64,000 nucleotides of DNA from Catellatospora sp. TT07R-123 (GTDB taxonomy: Bacteria; Actinomycetota; Actinomycetes; Mycobacteriales; Micromonosporaceae), in the NCBI RefSeq assembly GCF_018327705.1, contig NZ_BNEM01000002.1, positions 868,001-932,000 on the forward strand, read 5' to 3'. A model generated the notes under the pieces. It did no database searches. It saw only the letters and a program-made list of their open reading frames with translations, and had not been told where the DNA came from. The translations under genes were made by a program, and so were the position numbers. Shown one piece after another: positions 60,402 through 64,000 of the stretch. Within the stretch, counting starts at the first letter, position 1; the number at the start of each line of letters is the position of its first letter.

Positions 60402-60491
60402 TCAGCCGACTACGAGCTGCCACACCGTCGCGGTGAGCACGACGAGGGTTGCGAGCACCCATCCCCACCACCAGAAACGCACCCGGTTCAT
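60402..60491 (-). CDS. possible 29-residue single-helix membrane peptide
   Basis: From the ATG at 60491 the frame reads MNRVRFWWWGWVLATLVVLT and ends TVWQLVVG: a basic start followed by one continuous hydrophobic helix rich in Trp. This is the shape of a small membrane protein. The ribosome site (CGGAGTG) is only moderate and the peptide is too short for codon statistics, so it is tentative. It sits alone between the VMAP operon and the coiled-coil gene. Confidence 0.35.
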   Translation of the reverse strand: MNRVRFWWWGWVLATLVVLTATVWQLVVG

Positions 60492-60631
60492 GCCGACACT
60501 CCGGAAACACATGCGCATGTATGAGGCATGGCACCAACGTCCCGCAGCGTCCTCGCAGTGGTCAATTCCCATCGTGCGGCACGCGGCTCCCGCGGTGCCG
60601 AGGCGACCGCGGGAGCCGGTGCGGCGTACGG

Positions 60632-61408
60632 TCACCCGGCGGCCGGTGCCGCCGGAACCGCAGTCGCCGGCACGGTGGTGCTCGACGCACTGCCCGACGG
60701 GACCGGCACCGGCGAGGACGACGGCCCCGGTCCGGTGGTGGGCGACGGGGACGGGCTGGCCGGCGCGGACGGCGACGGGCTCGGCGAGGCCGGCGGCCGC
60801 TCGACGTCCTTACAGCCGGCGGCGGCCGCCCGCGCCCGCTGGTCGGCGATCAGCTGCTCGATCAGCTGCGTCTGCAACTTGGCGAGCTCGTACGCGGTCT
60901 TGATCCGCTCGTACTCCTCGACGCTCATCGCGCCGTGGTCGTAGGCGTACTGGGCGGCCTCGAAGTAGGCCTTGGCCAGCGCCTCCAGGTCCTTGGTGAT
61001 GGCCAGCTCGTCGAGCAGGCGGTTCAGTTCGAGCGCGATGTTCACGCAGTCCTTGTTCGCCGGGTTCGCCGCGTTGTTCTGGCAGACGGCCTGCGCGTAG
61101 CGGGCGTTGTTGAGCGCCAGCGCCGCCTCGTCCACCGCCTTCTGCGCGTTGCGCAGCTCCTGGGCCGAGGCCGCGCCCCGGCGGTAGGCCTCCAGCACCC
61201 GGTTGTACGTGGCCAGGGCCTGGTTGTACCGCAGTTGCGCCTGGTCGACGCGGATCTTCTCCGCCTTGCACACGTCGGGGTTGACCGACACGGCGGGGAA
61301 CGGGGTGCTCGGCGGGACGGGGTCGGCGGCGGCGATGCCGACGACGAGCATCGCCGCGGTGGTCAGCGCCGCCACCGCAGCGGCGAGGGTGGCGATCCTG
61401 GTCCTCAT
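60632..61408 (-). CDS. secreted coiled-coil protein with Ser/Pro tail
   Basis: 258 residues; AGGAGG precedes the ATG at 61408. The signal peptide covers residues 1-28 (cleavage near IAAADP). Residues 45-200 are predicted long helices with heptad-like spacing (IRVDQAQLRYNQALATYNRV, then LQTQLIEQLIADQRARAAAA) and three Cys. The tail is a low-complexity Ser/Pro/Thr stretch ending in an Ala/Val/Pro segment that could reach through or attach to the wall. No enzyme motif is seen. A structural or surface role is inferred. Confidence 0.72.
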   Translation of the reverse strand: MRTRIATLAAAVAALTTAAMLVVGIAAADPVPPSTPFPAVSVNPDVCKAEKIRVDQAQLRYNQALATYNRVLEAYRRGAASAQELRNAQKAVDEAALALNNARYAQAVCQNNAANPANKDCVNIALELNRLLDELAITKDLEALAKAYFEAAQYAYDHGAMSVEEYERIKTAYELAKLQTQLIEQLIADQRARAAAAGCKDVERPPASPSPSPSAPASPSPSPTTGPGPSSSPVPVPSGSASSTTVPATAVPAAPAAG

Positions 61409-61620
61409 CGGGGTGTCCTCCTGATGTGGGTGGATCCCCCGTGTACGGCCGAGGCGGCCAGCCGCACCGTACCCGCCGCGCGGTCGGTCAGGCATCTTCC
61501 AGACTGCGCGACCCGGAAGATTGCAGTCTCGTGAAGAATCGCTCGCGGCCGCGTGTTTCGGGTTAAGAGCGGCAATTCATACCTATAGTCGTCATCCGGC
61601 CATACCGGAGGAAGACAGCG

Positions 61621-62403
61621 ATGATCATGCAGTTGCCCGGCCCTCGCGCCCTCGTCCGACGCCTGCTGTGGGCCACGGCGGCGCTGCACGCGGCCAGCAT
61701 GGCCAGCAACGTCGCCTACCACGGGTTCGGCCTCGGCCGCGGCGACCGGCTCGCTTCGTGGCTGACCGGCTTCTTCAACGTCGATGACCGGCAGAACCTG
61801 CCGAGCTGGTTCGCTTCCGGCGTCCTGCTGGCGGCCGCCTGCGTGCTGTGGGAGACCGGCACCGCCGCCGCCGGCGCGGGCGAGACCCGCTACGTACGTC
61901 ACTGGCGGGTGCTCGGGGTAGCGCTCGCGCTACTGTCGCTGGACAACATGGCCGACGCCCACCAGGTGCTGCGCAGCAGCCACCTGGTCGTGCTCGGCGC
62001 CGCGTCGTCGTGGCTGGTCGTGCTCGCCCCGGTGGTGCTCGTGTTCGCCGCCGCGTACGTCGGGTTCCTGCGGCACCTGCCCGCCCGCACCCGCCGACTG
62101 GTCATCGCCGCCGGCTGCCTCTACGCCGCGGGCGTCGCCGCGACCGAGGTCTTCGGCGCGCTGACCGGCCTGCACGCGCCCGTCGGCCTGCACGGACAGG
62201 CCCTGGCCGGCATCCCGTTCCTCCAGCACCTGGCCGGGGCCTCCGTCGAGGAACTGCTGCAACTGCTCGGCAGCATCACGTTCCTCTACGCCGTCACCGA
62301 CCGGCTCGCGCAGTACCGCCGCCCCGCCGCCGCGGCACCGGCCCAGGCCCGCAGCGAGCAGGACGTCACCGCCGCCGAGCGTCGGCGGCCTGCGGCCGCG
62401 TGA
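61621..62403 (+). CDS. multi-pass membrane protein of unknown function
   Basis: 260 residues; GGAGGAAGA precedes the ATG at 61621. Six or seven hydrophobic helices, with conserved-looking polar residues inside them (LDNMADAHQVL, HGQALAGIPFLQHLAGASVE). The C-terminal 30 residues are a polar Ala/Arg tail that overlaps the end of the opposing flavoprotein gene by 38 bases. No known family is recognised. Confidence 0.65.
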   Translation: MIMQLPGPRALVRRLLWATAALHAASMASNVAYHGFGLGRGDRLASWLTGFFNVDDRQNLPSWFASGVLLAAACVLWETGTAAAGAGETRYVRHWRVLGVALALLSLDNMADAHQVLRSSHLVVLGAASSWLVVLAPVVLVFAAAYVGFLRHLPARTRRLVIAAGCLYAAGVAATEVFGALTGLHAPVGLHGQALAGIPFLQHLAGASVEELLQLLGSITFLYAVTDRLAQYRRPAAAAPAQARSEQDVTAAERRRPAAA

Positions 62404-63550
62404 CCGGGCGGTGCCGGGTCGGCATGCCGAGCGTGGGGTTGGCCACGCCCCAGGCGGCGCCCTTGCACACCAGTTCCTTGTAGACCGCCGCCGTCCGGCC
62501 GGTCAGTGCCGACTCCTTGGCGCGGTCGTCGGCGGTGACGAACTGGATCAGGCCGTCGCGGCGGCCCAGCGAGATGCACTGGTTGAAGTAGCGGATCGGC
62601 GTCTCGGGCAGCTTGCCGCCGGTCAGGCGGGCCGCGATCGCGTCGGCGGCCTGCCACGCGGCCGGGGTGCCCGAGGCGCACGACATCCGCAGCGGCTTGC
62701 CGCCGGGGCCCGTCGCCATGGCCGCGTCGCCGACGGCGTACACGTCCGGGTGCGACACCGAGCGCATGGTCGCGTCGACCACGATCTGGCCGGTGCCGGT
62801 GACCTCCAGCGTGGTGGCCGCCGCGATCGGGTGCACCGCGAATCCGGTGGTCCACACGGTGACCGCCGCCGGGGCGACCCGGCCGTCGGCGATCGCGACC
62901 CGGTCGGCCTCGACGCCGGTGACGTCGGCCTGCTCGTACACGGTGATGCCGAGCCGGTCGACGACCTTGCGCAGGTGCGCCCGGCCCTTGGGCGACAGCC
63001 AGTCGCCGAGGCCGCCCCGGACGGCCAGGGCCACGTCGAGGTCCGGGCGGGCCTCGGCGATCTCGGTCGCGGCCTCCAGGCCGGTGAGGCCGCCGCCGAC
63101 GACGGCCACGGGCTGCCCGGCGCCGAGGCGGGCCAGGCGCTCGCGCAGCCGCAGCGCGCCGGGACGGCTGGCGATCTCGTACGCGTGCTCGGCGGTGCCC
63201 GGGACGCCCTGGGTGTTCCAGCCGCTGCCCAGGGCGTAGACGAGCGTGTCGTAGCCCAGTTCGGTGGTGCCGCCGGCGCCGGTGACGGCGACGGTCCGGC
63301 GGTCGGCGTCGACGGCGGCGACCTCGGCCAGCCGCACCTCGACGCCGGTGCCCGCGAACATCTCGCGCAGCGGCCGGGGCTTGAGGTCCTGGCCGACGGC
63401 GAGCTGGTGCATCCGGACGCGCTCGACGAAGTCGGGCTCGGCGTTGACGAGGGTGATGGCGACGTCCTGGCGGCGCAGCCGCTTGGCGAGGCGGCCGGCG
63501 GCGATGGCACCGGTGTATCCGGCGCCGAGGACGACGATGCGGTGCTGCAT
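62366..63550 (-). CDS. NADH dehydrogenase-like FAD-dependent pyridine nucleotide oxidoreductase
   Basis: 394 residues from the ATG at 63550 with GGAGCAGGA upstream. The FAD-binding GxGxxG is in IVVLGAGYTGAIAAGRLAKR at the N-terminus, the NAD(P)H-binding motif in VAVVGGGLTGLEAATEIAEA near 150-170, and the second FAD motif in DVYAVGDAAMATG near 285. There is no redox-active CxxC, as in type II NADH dehydrogenases, and the C-terminal membrane anchor is not obvious. It lies just downstream of an ECF41-like sigma gene and may be its target. Confidence 0.85.
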   Translation of the reverse strand: MQHRIVVLGAGYTGAIAAGRLAKRLRRQDVAITLVNAEPDFVERVRMHQLAVGQDLKPRPLREMFAGTGVEVRLAEVAAVDADRRTVAVTGAGGTTELGYDTLVYALGSGWNTQGVPGTAEHAYEIASRPGALRLRERLARLGAGQPVAVVGGGLTGLEAATEIAEARPDLDVALAVRGGLGDWLSPKGRAHLRKVVDRLGITVYEQADVTGVEADRVAIADGRVAPAAVTVWTTGFAVHPIAAATTLEVTGTGQIVVDATMRSVSHPDVYAVGDAAMATGPGGKPLRMSCASGTPAAWQAADAIAARLTGGKLPETPIRYFNQCISLGRRDGLIQFVTADDRAKESALTGRTAAVYKELVCKGAAWGVANPTLGMPTRHRPVTRPQAADARRR

Positions 63551-63584
63551 TTCCTGCTCCTGTCTACGCGGGTTCGCCTCTTGA

Positions 63585-63610
63585 ACCGGGCGGCCCGCCG
63601 ATTGCTGACA
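63585..63610 (-). promoter_or_regulatory. candidate ECF41-type promoter of the flavoprotein gene
   Basis: On the minus strand TGTCA (63610-63606), 17 bases, then CGGT (63588-63585) approximates the TGTCA...CGTC pattern reported for ECF41 sigma factors. The distance to the ATG at 63550 is 34 bases. The -10 element differs from consensus at one or two positions, so this is a suggestion. Confidence 0.35.
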
Positions 63611-63641
63611 GGTACGGACTGTGAAGCAGCTCACCTGACCG

Positions 63642-64000
63642 TCAGAACGCGCGGAACAGCGGCTCCCCGTGCTCGGTGGCCGCCCACTGCGCCGTCGCGC
63701 GCGCCAGCTTGTCGGGGTTGACCTGGTTGCGGAAGGCGGCGATGCCGTCCTCGGTCACCTCCAGGCACATGACGCCGACGACCCGGCCGTCCAGCACCGC
63801 CAGTGCGGCGGGGCCGCAGTTGGCGGTCCACGCGTACACCTCCGGCGTGCCGCCGACCAGGGCGCGCTTGGCCTCGGCGGGCCGGAACAGGCCCCACAGG
63901 AACTTCGCCACCGCGATCGCGCCCTCGAACGCCTTCGTGCGGGCCGGGATCCTGCCGCCGCCGTCGCCGATCGCGATCGCGTCGGCGGTGAGCAGGCGCA
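63642..64000 (-). CDS. ECF41/SigJ-like RNA polymerase sigma factor, C-terminal part (cut by window edge)
   Basis: The frame is open at the right edge; only the last ~119 residues are visible. Reading from the edge: RLLTADAIAIGDGGGRIPAR, then AVAKFLWGLFRPAEAKRALV and NCGPAALAVLDGRVVGVMCL. This is the SnoaL-like C-terminal extension of ECF41/SigJ sigma factors, including the DGGG motif that governs activity. These sigma factors usually sit beside the oxidoreductase, epimerase or decarboxylase gene they control; the flavoprotein gene directly downstream fits. The DNA-binding sigma2 and sigma4 domains lie outside the window. Confidence 0.82.
   Translation of the reverse strand, partial: RLLTADAIAIGDGGGRIPARTKAFEGAIAVAKFLWGLFRPAEAKRALVGGTPEVYAWTANCGPAALAVLDGRVVGVMCLEVTEDGIAAFRNQVNPDKLARATAQWAATEHGEPLFRAF

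Noticed and set aside
1..64000. tRNA or rRNA genes, insertion sequences, integrase genes or phage attachment sites
   Set aside because: No tRNA cloverleaf motif such as a GGTTCGAATCC arm in context, no rRNA sequence, and no transposase or integrase gene was found, so no direct mark of recent insertion can be given for the conflict-gene run.

Overview
The window is about 64 kb of very GC-rich actinobacterial DNA. Codon third positions are almost all G or C, GTG starts are frequent, and genes often overlap by ATGA or GTGA. The gene set includes a SARP-type regulator, a neocarzinostatin-like protein, a conservon-type GTPase, an ECF41-like sigma factor and GlnR-like control. This suggests a filamentous actinomycete, most likely Micromonosporaceae; the genus cannot be fixed from sequence alone.

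Left part (1-6.2 kb): two ABC-2 permeases, an unrecognised overlapping protein, and a MoaA-like radical-SAM-fold protein that has lost its iron-sulfur cysteines. A secreted vanadium-type haloperoxidase/PAP2 protein follows, then a leaderless, self-operated PadR regulator with its membrane-protein partner.

6.6-15.8 kb: an unbroken nitrogen operon, urtABCDE (urea ABC importer) followed by ureABCFGD (urease and its accessory proteins, no ureE), with a GlnR-like half-site upstream.

15.8-27.1 kb: mostly cell-envelope and secreted proteins. These are a 51-residue proline-rich protein, a membrane-anchored fibronectin-III protein, a tandem neocarzinostatin-fold protein, an SGNH hydrolase on a Ser/Pro/Lys stalk, small SH3-like and NlpC/P60-like exoproteins, and a Bcr/CflA exporter. 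There is also an orphan CdiI-type immunity protein. Between them lies a deletion scar in which a DeoR regulator and a DUF5107 gene have both lost their 5' halves.

27.2-60.3 kb: a dense run of systems that look like regulated NTP-dependent stress or conflict (defence-type) modules. (1) A STAND NTPase pair, facing (2) a SARP/NB-ARC/TPR protein co-transcribed with two small proteins ending in similar DGGT tails. (3) A ubiquitin-like conjugation operon: a 58-residue candidate modifier, an E1-like ThiF protein, a JAB/JAMM protease and an E2-like protein. (4) Converging on it, a TerY-P phospho-signalling operon (zinc ribbon, kinase, vWA, PP2C) whose last gene is a DA1-like, potentially ubiquitin-linked metallopeptidase. 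(5) An MFS exporter with an XRE-cupin regulator. (6) The five-gene DUF4132/MoxR/DUF5682/vWA/SWIM cluster with the order of E. coli yehI-L-M-P-Q. (7) A VMAP-type system: Trypco1, trypsin-like/VMAP-C, MoxR, and a SAV_2336-like protein fused to a conservon-type GTPase. The most promising candidate for a new system is (3)+(4), where ubiquitin-like tagging, phospho-signalling and a DA1-like peptidase meet tail to tail.

60.4-64 kb: a secreted coiled-coil protein, an integral membrane protein, an NADH-dehydrogenase-like flavoprotein, and the C-terminal part of an ECF41/SigJ-like sigma factor cut by the window edge.

All family names come from motif recognition by eye; no database search was run.
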